Source: Perognathus longimembris pacificus (Eukaryota > Chordata > Mammalia > Rodentia > Heteromyidae). From it: a stretch of 64,000 nucleotides of DNA. The notes under the pieces were generated by a model. It was not told the DNA's origin. It worked only from the letters and a program-made list of their open reading frames with translations, and did not search any database. Numbering within the stretch: position 1 is the stretch's first letter; each line of letters begins with the position of its first letter. Where the stretch lies: positions 22,729,235 to 22,793,234 of the forward strand of contig NC_063170.1 in the NCBI RefSeq assembly GCF_023159225.1, read 5' to 3'. Below are positions 45,182 to 55,680 of this stretch, piece after piece. Both the position numbers and the translations under genes were made by a program.

Positions 45182-45374
45182 TGCCAGTCCTGGGGCTTAA
45201 ACTCAGGGCGTGAGCACTGTCCCTGGCTTCTTTTTGCTCAAGGCTAGCACTCTGCCACTTGAGCCACAGCGCCACCTCTGGCTTTTTCTATATATGTGGT
45301 GCTGAGAAATCAAACCTAGGGCTTCATGTACATGAGGCAAGCACTCTATCACTAGGTCATATTCCCAGCCCCTA
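45182..45374 (-). mobile_element. IDL-Geo dimeric SINE
   Basis: In plus order: GCCAGTCCTGGGGCTTAAAC, the Geo monomer complement (GCTCAAGGCTAGCACTCTGCC), CTATATATGTGGTGCTGAG and the ID-like left monomer complement ending CATATTCCCAGCCCC. Confidence 0.9.
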
Positions 45375-45397
45375 GTTTCATTTTGTTTTATAGTGCT

Positions 45398-45467
45398 AAA
45401 AGCTCAATCCTGAGCATTGGGCATGCTAGGCAAATGCCCTACCACACTGAGTTACATCTCCAGCCCC
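45398..45467 (-). mobile_element. ID-type SINE monomer
   Basis: GGGCATGCTAGGCAAATGCCCTACCACACTGAGTTACATCTCCAGCCCC is the complement of an ID element head. It lies just beyond, and in the same orientation as, the IDL-Geo element. Confidence 0.85.
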
Positions 45468-45940
45468 ATATGTATTCTTTTTGCTTAGGTAGAGTTAAGG
45501 AAAGTTTTCTGACTCTTAAACAACAAAAACCGTTGTCATGCCATTCAATACCCCTGCATTATTTTTGATTCGCAAGCCCTCAGTGTGAGACCTCTAGGCT
45601 GTTGTGGTCAACGTGAGCCATCTATGATCCAGCCACAGGCATCACTCTCTGCATTACCACAGGTCTTTCTGATTCATTCATTGTCAAGAGTAGGAGTTGG
45701 TGTCTACTGCATTATGTGGTAAAATGACTTACATCATCACAGAGAAAAGCCTTCTGTTACTCTCTGTATGCCTCCAGAGAAGACTCATGGGGAAGGGATA
45801 ATCCCAGCACAGATGGAATGGCATTATAGGGTTTTATGTTATTTCTCCCATGAGGCAATGAATGGACACCCAGTGAAGAGAGTTGGTGGTGGTTGTCTGA
45901 TGGGTTATACACCACTGTTTCTCATAAAGAGGTCCCTTGG
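45468..45940. other. Single-copy DNA
   Basis: Nothing is recognised. Confidence 0.4.
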
Positions 45941-46187
45941 AGCCGGGTGCCAGTCCCTCACACCTGTTGTCCTATCTACTCAGGAGACTGAGATCTGAGG
46001 ATCAAGCTTTGAAGCCAGCCGAGGCAACCAAGTCTTAGAGACTCTTATCTTTAACTGCCAAACAACAACAACAAATAAAGTGGAGCTGGGATTCAAGTGG
46101 TAGAGTGCTGTGCTGGCCTTGAGCAAGAAAAGCTCAAGAACAGCACTCAGGCCCTGAGTTCAAGCCCCAGGACAGGTACAAAAAAAA
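45941..46187 (+). mobile_element. B1-like + Geo composite SINE
   Basis: Left half GCCGGGTGCCAGTCCCTCACACC (7SL-like start). Right half GTGGTAGAGTGC...CCTGAGTTCAAGCCCC and A-tail. GTCCCTTGG at 45932-45940 repeats at 46188-46196, a 9-bp (or longer imperfect) target-site duplication, so both ends are defined. Confidence 0.92.
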
Positions 46188-46569
46188 GTCCCTTGGCCAC
46201 TGGCACAAGGTATGGAGGATAAGTTCACAACTCCTGGTGCAGTTCTTGAGCAGCCAACCAGGAATAAGTGGCGGTCTTAATGAATATCCACATAGTGTCC
46301 TTACTGGGAAGGAAGTGGAGGAAATGGAGGAGAGAACTGGCTCCTGCTACTTGGGCAAAGGGCCCAGGCACACAACAAACACTAGCAGATCTGAAGAAAG
46401 AGCCTACCTGACGTCCACTGGAAATGTTTTGTCATGCACTGCCTCGGTTAGAAGAAGGCAGCGTGGAAGACATTCTTACTCGTTGTTTCAATAGTATTCA
46501 AGAGGGGCATTATATCTGGAAGTGAAAGGAATCAGAAGCAGAAAAAAAAAGAAGTGTGTAAGATAAGGG

Positions 46570-46785
46570 GAAAGCCAGGTACCAGGGGTTCAAGCCTATA
46601 ACTGTAGCTACGCAGGAGGCTAAGATCTAAGGATCAGGGTGTGAAACCAGTCAGGGAAGACAAATTCAAGAGACTTTTATTTCTAACAATCAGCAAAAGT
46701 CTGAAAGTGGAAGTGTGGCTCAAGTGGTAGAGTGCTAGCCTTGAACAAAAAAGCTAAAGGATAATGCTTAGGCCCCGAGTGTACC

Positions 46786-46788
<3 letters not shown>
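46570..46788 (+). mobile_element. B1-like + Geo composite SINE
   Basis: CCAGGTACCAGGGGTTCAAGCC and AGCTACGCAGGAGG (left) with GTGTGGCTCAAGTGGTAGAGTGCTAGCC (Geo). The tail is the AC array that follows. Confidence 0.88.

Positions 46789-46818
<30 letters not shown>
46789..46818 (+). repeat. (AC)n SINE-tail microsatellite
   Basis: A run of about 28 bases of AC, starting at the 3' end of the SINE. Confidence 0.9.
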
Positions 46819-46819
<1 letters not shown>

Positions 46820-47142
46820 TGCACAAACAAATGATAAGGGAGAAAATGAATGGAGAGAAGACACAATTGATTAATTAAAAACTCATATGAACAGCAGGTT
46901 GGATACTGCAGAAAATCAATTTAATGATGTAAAAGACAAATTCAAGACATTCCCCATTATACACATGGGAAAGTTTGATAGATACAGTTTTAGAGTAATA
47001 GAGAAAAACGATCAAAGGTGTGTTTGAAAAACATAAAGATTGCCACTATTATAGAAAAAGTGGACCATGTTCTAAATTATTTTTGATAAAAGGAAGACAG
47101 TAATCATAGTTCATACCACAAAAGGAATGAGAAGAAAATTTT
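46819..47142. other. AT-rich single-copy DNA
   Basis: Nothing is recognised. Confidence 0.4.
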
Positions 47143-47157
47143 AAAAGCCAAAGAAAC

Positions 47158-47361
47158 GGGCTGGGGATATAGCCTAGTGGCAAGAGTGCCTGCCTCGGAT
47201 ACACGAGGCCCTAGGTTCGATTCCCCAGCACCACATATACAGAAAACGGCCAGAAGCGGCGCTGTGGCTCAAGTGGCGGAGTGCTAGCCTTGAGCGGGAA
47301 GAAGCCAGGGACAGTGCTCAGGCCCTGAGTCCAAGGCCCAGGACTGGCCAAAAAAAAAAAA
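47158..47361 (+). mobile_element. Young IDL-Geo SINE with intact TSD
   Basis: Complete dimer, GGGCTGGGGATATAGCCTAG to the A-tail. The flanking 15-bp duplication AAAAGCCAAAGAAAC is at 47143-47157 and 47362-47376. The Geo half still carries several CpGs (CGGCCAGAAGCGGCGCTG, GGCGGAG) that are TpG/CpA in the other copies, which suggests recent insertion. Confidence 0.97.
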
Positions 47362-47481
47362 AAAAGCCAAAGAAACCAAAATGATAGCAAAGCATACAGA
47401 TAAAAACTTTAAAAACTCAAAAAAAACCCATACATTATTGACCTAATAAACAGATTAACTCCTAAATAAAAATCCATGCAA

Positions 47482-47720
47482 TCTGAGTGCTGGTGGCTCA
47501 TACCTGTAATCCTAGCTACTCAGGAGGCTGGGATCTGAGGATCGCAGTTCAAAGCCAGTCTGGGCGGGAAAGTCCATGAGACTCTTATCTCCAATTAACA
47601 ACCAGAAAACCAGAAGTGGAGCTATGACTCAAATGATACAGTGTTAGCCTTGAGCAAAAGAGCTCAAGAACAGTGCCCAAGCCCTGAATTTAAGCTCCAT
47701 GACCAACAAAACAAAACACA
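47482..47720 (+). mobile_element. B1-like + Geo composite SINE
   Basis: Left half GAGTGCTGGTGGCTCATACC and CTGTAATCCTAGCTACTCAGG; GAGACTCTTATCTCCAATTAA junction; Geo half with GAGCTATGACTCAAATG and CTGAATTTAAGCTCC; A-rich tail. Confidence 0.9.
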
Positions 47721-48574
47721 AAAATAAGTAAATTAGCATTACCAAGTTCAGTTGCTGTTTAAACAGATAACAAGCAAAAGGAGTCCATAATATTAAATAC
47801 AGAATAAGTTTAACATATACATATTTAACCCTACAGAATAAGAAGATATTCTTTTTCAATTTCCATAGAATAATTACACAAAATAGTACCTTTAACTTCC
47901 AATTTATAAAACAATCTTCATGAATCCCAAAGGAATTAAATAGCTTCCAGGGGGTGAGCTTAAACTTGAGACTTTTGCTCAACTATAATCTTCCCTTAAT
48001 TTCCAAAGTGTCATAGAAATTTCTGAAAACTGCTAAAGCCAGTATACAATCAGTAACTATTTTAGAAAAGCAAGAAGACTACAATGAATGGACCTCGCAT
48101 ACTCAGGGACTTCCTGGAAACTAAAGATACTCATGTGAAAGCCCCAGTACTTAATTCCAGACATATCTGGAAATGTCAGGAACCCTGGAGCACCTTCCAT
48201 GTCAGAAAAGTGGGGTCCAGTGCGGCCAAACATATGTCGCCAAGCTCCTGAAAATGTGACAACTCTTAGACAGCAGAGAAGTCTGTTACTAACACTGGGT
48301 GGAAGGGGTCACCTGGAGAAAGCATTGTGTCCTCTTGTTCTACAGGGCTTCCTGTAGCCCAGGCACGGGGCTCTTGCCTTGAAGATGGTGAATGCTCAGT
48401 TTCGGAAAGTGCCGGCCTATCCATACAATATTATGCAAATTATTATGTGATAAAGACCCTCTGCAAAGTTACCTCTGAATATTTTTTCAAAGGAAGGATT
48501 TGCCACTGAGTCCAACTGAAACCATGCTACATACTCTTATTTGCACATTCCAGCAGCTGTTAACAACAATATCA
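47721..48574. other. Single-copy DNA
   Basis: AT-rich up to about 48000. Nothing is recognised. The 112-codon minus frame at 47644-47982 has no known product. Confidence 0.45.
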
Positions 48575-48850
48575 TCATGTCACAACAGATATTTCTGCTC
48601 ACAGTTCTGTAAGCCAGAGAGTCCAAGATCCAGGTGCTGGTCGACTCAGTGAGTGCTCCGGAGAACGTTCAGTCTTCTCCCTGAGCTCTCCAGTTGTGGG
48701 AAGCAAAAGGCAGTTGACTGAGGCCTTCTTCTCTCAGGACACTAATCCCATAAAAAGGGGGTCCAATCCTGGTGATTTGCCCACCTGCTCAAGCCACTTC
48801 CCACGTATTCAGCTGTCTCATATTGCAGGCTGGGTTCTAGAAGTTTAGGA
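48575..48850 (+). mobile_element. Old interspersed repeat, class uncertain
   Basis: TGCTCACAGTTCTGTAAGCCAGAGAGTCCAAGATCCAGGTGC followed by CTTCTTCTCTCAGGACACTAATCCCATAAA resembles a common old mammalian repeat (CACAGTTCTGGAGGCTGGAAGTCCAAGATCAAGGTG ... AAGGGCACTAATCCCAT). I cannot name the family. Confidence 0.5.
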
Positions 48851-49084
48851 AGCAAAGGGAGAGCTATAGGTAGGATCAGGAAGCTGAACTACAACTGCAT
48901 TCCAAAATGGAGGCCAAACCAGTTTCTCTTCTCCCATTTGTTTTTCCAGAAAAAAAGGTTATATCCTTGATATTTTTATTGTTTTCTAAACATACTCTTC
49001 TCTAAATATGTTATTTTCCAAATTGAATAAAAATAATAAATTCTAGAATTCTACAAAGTCTTTTGAGACACATATATGTTCCTC

Positions 49085-49235
49085 ACATATGCCCTTTTAA
49101 TTCGATGGCTAACAATACATCCATTTCACAGAAGACAACTGAGAAATCTGAGGCACAGAGAAAGTCATCTTTTTTCATAAGGTCACAAAGGACAAGAATC
49201 TGACTTTTGTGTTCATAACCTATGGTTCTCCATCT
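49085..49235 (-). mobile_element. MIR SINE
   Basis: CATCCATTTCACAGAAGACAACTGAGAAATCTGAGGCACAGAGAAAG..AAGGTCACAAAGGACAAGAATCTGA follows the minus-strand MIR core. Confidence 0.75.
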
Positions 49236-49469
49236 AGTGCTCTTGCGCATCCAACATTCACTTTTTATAAAAATAATAATAATAATTAAAAAAAAAAACC
49301 CTGGATGGATTGATCCACAAACTTTCTAAGAAAAACCCTTGGCCAAGTTCCTGGGCACTAGGATGGTTGTGAAAGAACCAAGGCAGTGAACAGGAGCAGC
49401 TATTACACGCGAACTTTTCTGTACTGAGCGTCTCTGATCTGTGGCTTGCTCTTCTGATTCATTAAACGA
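49236..49469. other. Single-copy DNA with AAT/A-run patch
   Basis: (AAT)n and poly-A at about 49271-49300. Nothing else. Confidence 0.45.
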
Positions 49470-50560
49470 GGGAGGAGCCTGTGCTTTCCCGCTCTCTTCA
49501 GCCCCGTCCCCTCGGCCTGGATCCTTTCACTCCTGGGAGCCAAGAACCATGCAGCCCCCAAGGCCACCTCTCAGACAGGGGAAGCCAGGGTGACTGCATC
49601 AGCAGAGGAGCGGGCACTGGGTGGGCAGGGGGTACTGGATGGGTGCTGGAGGAGCGGGCACTGGGTGGGCAGGGGGTACTGGATGGGTGCAGCAGCCCCC
49701 GATGCTGGCGAGGTCGCGAGAGTTTTCCCATGTGGCATGCCCACAGCTGAGGACAAGTCCCTGAACTCTGGAGTGCGTTGGCTTTTTAGTCCCAGGCTTG
49801 GCACCAAGATTTATGTCCTGAGTGTGACCACACTCACCATCCATCACGATTAGTTACAATAAAATCTCCCTCCGTGTTTTTAAAAGCCCTTCGAGTTACA
49901 TTCCATTATGCAGGGAACATCTCGCAGATGGTCAGGGCATTGTTCGACGAGGGAACCATTTTTTTGATCTCTGAAAAGGAAAGGCAGAGGACTGGCGCTT
50001 GACCTTCCCCGAGGCCCTGGAGACCCGAGCCTGGTGCTCTGGAGCCAGAACAAAGGGGCGAGGGGAGGCAGAATCCTGGGTCACCCCTGGAGTTTAGGGC
50101 TTGGACGGTTGGGTGGGCCAACCCAGCATAAGGGTTCAGGCCACTCGCCTTTTCCTCGCAGGGACTTAGCCAGGACGCCTCGGTCCTGTCCTCTCCAAAA
50201 CGCCTCCCTGCCCAGGAATGCCCACCACATACCACCCAAGCCCCTGCTGGGGGGGCTTCCTGAGCAGCACTGCGCCAAAGTTCTGCTGTCTACCTCCTCC
50301 CTGCGCTGCCCAACTCAGGCTTCACTGCCCAGCGCCCGGCACTGACCCTCGCCCGGTAGCAAGCTCCCTGGCTGTTTGGTTATGGCCCCACAGAATCGAG
50401 ACCACATTCTGCCCAGAAAATGCTCAGCCCCGCCCCTCGGGGGCCCCAGCCACTGGCGTGAGAGTGGACGCCAGGCCCTCCAGTCCACCCAGCCCCTGTG
50501 TGCCACTCGCCCTTGCTTCCATTTTTCTCGCCATCCATCCGAAGATGGATGAAGAAGGCG
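49470..50560. other. GC-rich interval with moderate CpG content
   Basis: About 1.1 kb, clearly more GC-rich than its neighbours, with scattered CpGs (GAGGTCGCGAGAG near 49709, GCGCCCGGCACTGACCCTCGCCCGG near 50332, GCCCCGCCCCTCGGGG near 50428). Overlapping frames of 65-115 codons occur on both strands, as expected from composition. It could be a decayed CpG island or an exon-bearing region, but I see no recognisable product. Confidence 0.4.
49605..49690 (+). repeat. 44-bp tandem duplication, 2 copies
   Basis: The 44-bp unit starting GAGGAGCGGGCACTGGG at 49605 repeats at 49649 with no visible difference until its last few bases. Confidence 0.9.
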
Positions 50561-50849
50561 TGTGAGCAGATCCCACAAGCCACAGCGGTCACAAGATTTG
50601 AATGTGGGCTGCTGAGGCTAACCTATGAAACCTGGAGAACTCCGGGCCCCAGTGTGGGGTGCCCCATCCCCCCACATCCAGCTCCGTGTGCTCCCCACCC
50701 CACCTCCACCCCACCATCCCCACCATCCAACTGTGTCTGAGGCCATGTCGTCCCGGCTGGCTCCCGGACCCCGGGGAAGTGCCCACTCTTCCTTCATGCT
50801 CTCCTCACTTCAGCAGCTGGACTGGTTTTCAGAGAGCAAAGATCAGATT
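50561..50849. other. Single-copy DNA, C-rich patch
   Basis: A CCCCACCC-rich patch lies at about 50690-50730. Nothing is recognised. Confidence 0.45.
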
Positions 50850-50863
50850 AAGAGTTTGGGCCT

Positions 50864-51525
50864 AAAATATGGAAACAACCCAGATGCTCCTCTACAGATG
50901 AATGGTTCAAAAAAAAAATGTAGTACTTATACACAATGGAATACTACATAGAGATTAGAAATGATAAAATATTGGTATTTGCAGGGAAATGGTCAGAACT
51001 TGAACAAATAATGTTGAGCGAGACAAGCCTAGAACACAGAGAACAAAGGGGCATGATCGCCCTGATATATGACTGTTAAGGTGGGGGGGGGGGGCGCACA
51101 GTAGAGACCAGATCTGCAAAACAAAAAACTTCTTGTCAAATGGTATTTCCACAGGTTTGGGTCAGCGACCTTACATTATGTATCTAAAACCAAACAACTA
51201 CTAAACATAAAAAGGTCTAAAATAGACCTCTCAGTGGATCACAATAGCTCAACAGCTATGTATGTATGATCATATAAGACAAGGATAAACAAACTCTATT
51301 GTTGACATATTTAAAGTTCTAGGTGAATTTCTTTTGGTGCACGCCACGTGGCTACTGTATATGATTTTGGTACACTGGGTATTGTATATATGCCTACCTG
51401 ATCTAGGGAAGGGAAAGAAAACGAAGGTGTAAGATATCACAAGAAATGTACTCATTGCCCTATTATGTAACTGTACCCCTTTTGCACAACACCTTGTCAA
51501 CAAAATTTAATTAATAAAACAAAAA
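50864..51525 (+). mobile_element. 5'-truncated L1 insertion with intact TSD
   Basis: Starts inside the L1 3' region (ATATGGAAACAACCCAGATGC, GAATACTACATAGAG) and runs through a G-run at about 51082-51093 to a tail TTAATTAATAAAACAAAAA. The 14-bp duplication AAGAGTTTGGGCCT at 50850-50863 and 51526-51539 bounds the insertion exactly. Confidence 0.95.
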
Positions 51526-51539
51526 AAGAGTTTGGGCCT

Positions 51540-52205
51540 GGAATGGTCCCTGAAGGTTCACATGGGGAAGACCTGGACCCCAAGGCAGGGAGTGGGGGAG
51601 CTTTTGAGAAGGGCCTGAATCAGCAGGGCTCTCATCTCCTAATGGATGAGCCCAGTAAGGCTTTCCTAAATAGATGGACTACCAGGAGGTGGAGGGAATT
51701 GCAGATGGAGGAAGGGGGCCTCCTGGGTACCCTTAAACTAAGGGTATATCTTAACAGTGGGCCTTCCTCCTCTTCCTCTTCCTCTTTATCTCTTTCTCCT
51801 TCTACCTGAATTTCCCCCGCTCCCTCTCTTTCTCCTTGCCCCACTCTTTCCTTCCCGACTACTATCAGGTGAGCAGCTTTGATGTTTCTGACTTTAGCAA
51901 TTGCAGGAAGAGTAGAGCCAACCAATCATGGACTGAGACCATGAGCCAAGATAAACCTTTCCTCCTTTAGATTGGTGTGTGTCAGGTATGCTGTCACAGT
52001 GGTGGAACGTTGACCAGCACCAGATACTTCATTTCCATGCTCAGTCCCTGAGAAGGCTTGCCACAGTTCCCTTCAATGAAATTGCAAACTCCTTCTTTGG
52101 GCCAAGCTTCTCCATTTCCTCTCTGTTGTTTCTATTTCCCTTCATCTTGTATACCTTGTACTCCACCTCCCATCCAGGAATCCTTTCTCCTCCTCTAAAA
52201 TGTCT
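51540..52205. other. Single-copy DNA with CT-rich patch
   Basis: A pyrimidine tract (CTTCCTCTTCC type) lies at about 51765-51860. No gene. Confidence 0.45.
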
Positions 52206-52320
<115 letters not shown>

Positions 52321-52324
52321 TTGT

Positions 52325-52446
52325 AGTTAATAACTGGTAAGACTCATAGACTTTCTTGCTTGGGCTGGCTTTGTTCACACCTTGATCCTCAGATCTCAGT
52401 CTCCTGAGTACCTAGGATTACAGGTGTGAGCGACCAGCATTGGCTC
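52325..52446 (-). mobile_element. B1-like monomer of a composite SINE
   Basis: TAATAACTGGTAAGACTCATAGAC, CTTGGGCTGGCTTTGTTCAC, CTCAGATCTCAGTCTCCTGAG and ACAGGTGTGAGCGACC are the complement of the 7SL-like half. The Geo half is absent and the GA/GT array takes its place. Confidence 0.85.
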
Positions 52447-52654
52447 AAATTGCCAATTCTTGTGCCACCCCAGAGCTCTGCCCAGAACATTCTCCTACAG
52501 TCCTGATTGCCCTCCAGGTCTGGCACACGTGTTACCTCCTCTTGGTGGGGTCTTTCCTGCCAACCTGCCCTCCTACAGCACCACTTTAGTGCAGAGGCAG
52601 CTGCCGCCATTGCTCCATCTTTCTGTTGCATTATTTGCTTCCTGTCTGACCCCT

Positions 52655-52765
52655 ACACCTCAGACTAGAGTATAACCCAAGGAAACGAGGGACAATTGCC
52701 TTTCCTCTTATATGTCCCCGGTGCCTGGCATATAGGAATTGATAAACACGTTGACTTGAGATCTA
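52655..52765 (+). mobile_element. L2 LINE 3' end
   Basis: GGAAACGAGGGACAATTGCC...TATATGTCCCCGGTGCCTGGCATATAGGAATTGATAAAC follows the L2 terminus (CCCCAGTGCCTGGCACATAGTAGGCGCTCAATAAA). Confidence 0.75.
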
Positions 52766-52774
52766 CATAAGTGT

Positions 52775-52895
52775 GGACTTGAGTCAGTCTTCTCATCTTA
52801 TGGATGAGGGACAGGATTCCCAAGGATTTAGTGCCTAGCACTCTGTATATCTAGTGGATGAGCCTGGGGAGGAATTCTGCTCTCCTGATCCCATC
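52775..52895 (-). mobile_element. MIR SINE fragment
   Basis: TTCTCATCTTATGGATGAGGGACAGGATTCCC...TGAGCCTGGGGAGGAATTCTGC follows the minus-strand MIR loosely. Confidence 0.5.
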
Positions 52896-52944
52896 AAGTG
52901 CTTTCTGTTATCCCACTTCCTTCCTTCGTTCCAGGAATATTTAG

Positions 52945-53047
52945 TCCCCTTTCTTGTTTCTATTTTTTGCATCCAGTGATTCTAGAAACTTCTTCTTTCC
53001 TTTACTTGTTCCTATGTTTAACATCCAGTGATTCTAGAAGCTTCTTC
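52945..53047 (+). repeat. 52-bp tandem duplication, 2 copies
   Basis: CATCCAGTGATTCTAGAAAC at 52970 recurs as CATCCAGTGATTCTAGAAGC at 53022. The upstream CTTGTTTCTAT/CTTGTTCCTAT also pairs, so the whole unit is about 52 bases. Confidence 0.85.
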
Positions 53048-53138
53048 CTGATGTTTGTTGTACAGTTCTCATGTAGCAGCTTATATGGTCAAGAACTCAT
53101 CCTCTCCTATAGAACAATGATAATAAGAACAGCTAGTG

Positions 53139-53378
53139 CTAGGTGCTGATGGCTCGCACCTGTCATCCTAGCTACTTAAGAGGCTGAGATTTGAGGATCA
53201 AAGTTGGAAGCCAGCTGGGGCAGGAAAGTCCGTGAGACTCTTATCTCCAATTAACCAGCAAAACAGCTGGAAGTAGAGGTATGGCTCAAGTGGCAGAGTG
53301 CTAACCTTGAGTGGGGGAAAAAAAAGGCCAAGCAAGAATGTGAGAACAAGAGTTCAAGCCCCAGAACTAGCACACACC
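53139..53378 (+). mobile_element. B1-like + Geo composite SINE
   Basis: Left half GCTAGGTGCTGATGGCTCGCACC. Geo half GTATGGCTCAAGTGGCAGAGTGC and AAGAGTTCAAGCCCC, ending in a CACACACCC tail. Confidence 0.88.
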
Positions 53379-53404
53379 CAAAACAATCAGCTTGTGTTCC
53401 TGAA

Positions 53405-53520
53405 CATGTGCATTTGTTATCTCATTGCACCTCCTGAGCCACCTAGGAGAGCAGTACTAGTATTGTCCTTGTTTCCTAGAAGAGGAATCCCAGGCAGAAA
53501 ACAGCGAATGGCAGCCTTGC
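53405..53520 (-). mobile_element. MIR SINE
   Basis: TATCTCATTGCACCTCCTGAG, AGCAGTACTAGTATTGTCCTTGTTTCC and AGAAGAGGAATCCCAGGCAGA follow the minus-strand MIR. Confidence 0.65.
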
Positions 53521-54894
53521 TCTAGAACCCGGGTGCCTGTGTGAGGTGCTGAGAAAGCAGTCACTCGGCAGGCCTTTCTCAAGCACCTGCAGCTACCAGC
53601 AATCCCTTCAGGCAGGGTATATTGCAAGGAAACATTTGTACATTTGTAAAATAGCCACAGGAACCTGGAGCTTGCTCCACCTGTGTCTGCAACTCAGTTG
53701 GCTTTGCTGAACACTGATTGTGTGCTAGGCACAAGGTCAGGGGCTGGGTAGGCCTTGTCTGCTAGAACAGGCAAGGCTGGGGAAGGAGGAACGTGTTGTA
53801 TATGCTCACACCACAGGGAACATCCCAATTCCACTGTATGACTGTGATTAAGATTCTTAATCCCACTCATTTACAAAAGGATGCAAACAGCACATGCCTG
53901 CGGTCACACATAGTAGGCCAACAGCTAGCTGCGGTCTTCTCAGCCATTGGGCACGGTGTTTAGTTAGAAATCACTGCCTTGGCTCAACTATTAAGCAGTC
54001 AGGGACTTCAGGGAATCAGGAGAAAAGTATTGATCCACTAACGACCTACCTAAATCACTAGAAAGCCATCTGCAAACAAAACGCCCTGGAGAAATCAGCA
54101 GTTGTCACCCGCTCCTTAACCTTCCTGGCCAGCAGTGTCAGACAGCAAACTTCATTCCCTAATGCTGCGGCCCCTCCCCGCTCCCCTCCACCTCTTTGCA
54201 CGCTGGTTAACAGCTCGGGGACAGGACGCTAACCTTTGCAGACCCTCCAGCTCCCACCTAGAAAGGAATGGAGCTCAGTGCTGACCCCAAAGATCTCCAA
54301 ATCCGATTCATTTTTCTCTAAGTCCTAATAAATGAGAGGGAGACAGTGAGTCTCTCCAGGCTCACTTTTCAATTGCAGGAGCCATCCTGGGTGTGTGATC
54401 GCGAGGCTGCGAGTGTGACAGATCCATCTCATTAGGCAGTGAATTCATCACAGCTCCCATCCCCAGTGCCTCCCTTTCCAGTCCTGCCTCCCTCTCTCTA
54501 CCCAATGGCGCATCCACGGCCAAGCTGCAGAGCGCTGGACTCCACGTCTGCACTCGAAAATCTCCAGCGTTTTCCACTTGGAAGGTCCTATGTATCTATT
54601 TCCATTACAAATCTGTAACTCTGGCTGTGCCCAGGCTGCTAGTTGGAAGCTGGCAGAGAAGAGAGGACCTAGCAGGGAGAACACTGAAAGCAGAGATCTA
54701 ATAGACTTCAAAGAGGATGACTTCCTTGAGCAGACTGCAACTTCTCCCAATTGCAGAGTGCCAGGATCTACCAGAAGTCTCGAGTCCCTCCGACCCCAGG
54801 ACAATGTCCCCAGGGAGGGGCATGTCACACTCTCTCTGAGTGTTGCACAGACATTTCTATGGCACCACAGCAATCAGATGCTAGGCCAGGGATG
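53521..54894. other. Single-copy DNA, moderately GC-rich
   Basis: It contains the homeodomain-type palindrome GATTAAGATTCTTAATC at 53846-53862 and a CpG-bearing patch (GTGATCGCGAGGCTGCGAG near 54396, GGCGCATCCACGGCC near 54507). Frames of 141 codons (minus, 54448-54873) and 111 codons (plus, 54578-54913) overlap each other and match nothing that I know. Confidence 0.45.
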
Positions 54895-55140
54895 CAGTTC
54901 TAGGCCAGTTTAAGCAAAAGAAGCTCACAAGACCCCATCTCCCAGAAAAACCTGAGTGTGGTGGGATGCACATGTCGAGGGTCAAGAGGAGGATCGTTGT
55001 GGTCCAGACTGGACCGGAAATAAGATGTGAGACTTATCTCAAAAACTACCCAGAGCAGAAGGGGCTAGATGTGTGGCTCAAGCTGAGGAGCATCTGGCTA
55101 GCAAGGGTAAAGTCCTAAATTCAAAACCCCGTATGGCCAA
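54895..55140 (+). mobile_element. Trimeric 7SL-7SL-tRNA-like SINE, 5' truncated
   Basis: End of monomer 1 (AAGACCCCATCTCCCAG). Monomer 2 GAGTGTGGTGGGATGCACATG...GAGACTTATCTCAAAAAC. tRNA-like monomer GGGGCTAGATGTGTGGCTCAAGC ending TTCAAAACCCC. Confidence 0.78.
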
Positions 55141-55159
55141 AATAAAAAGAAAAGTTAAG

Positions 55160-55680
55160 TTTATGATATAAGCTATGATATAAGCCAACAGTTTTGCCAT
55201 CAGGTATATTCAGATGAACTTAAAACACATGTCCACACAAAAGGTCTCCAGGTGATGCTCTTAGAAACATTAGTTACAGTAGCCTCAAATTGGAAACTAC
55301 TAAAATATCATCCATTGACAGTGGGCCAGTCATGTGATGGAATGTTATTTAACTGTAAAAGCGATGGCATGCTGAAATATGCTACAACATGGATAAACCT
55401 TCTAGCCATGGATGGAAGCATCATGCTAACTGAAGGACCTCAGACACAGGCCACATTTTATATGATTCCATCTCTGTGGGAGTTCAGAAGAGGCAGAACC
55501 ATGGACACAAGAAGTAGACAGGATGTTGGGTGCCAGGGGCAGGGGAGTGACTTCCAAGATCTATGAATAACTATGACAATCTATGAATAACTTCTGTTGA
55601 GGAACACAGTTCAAGTGGATGGATTCTATCTCAGAAGTAAAAAGTAATCTCTTCACAAATGATTGAAAGGATGTGGTAAG
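55160..55680 (+). mobile_element. Old L1 LINE 3' UTR (L1M-type)
   Basis: TAGCCTCAAATTGGAAACTAC, GATGGAATGTTATTTAACTGTAAAA, CAACATGGATAAACCTTC, CACATTTTATATGATTCCAT, AGAAGTAGACAGGATGTTGGGTGCCAGGGGC occur in L1M order. Strongly diverged. Confidence 0.8.

Noticed and set aside
47158..47361. tRNA gene suggested by box A/B words
   Set aside because: The words lie in a dimeric SINE with A-tail and target duplication. There is no full cloverleaf.
54448..54913. Overlapping frames of 141 (minus) and 111 (plus) codons
   Set aside because: Both strands are open over the same bases, which is a GC-composition effect. Neither product is recognisable.
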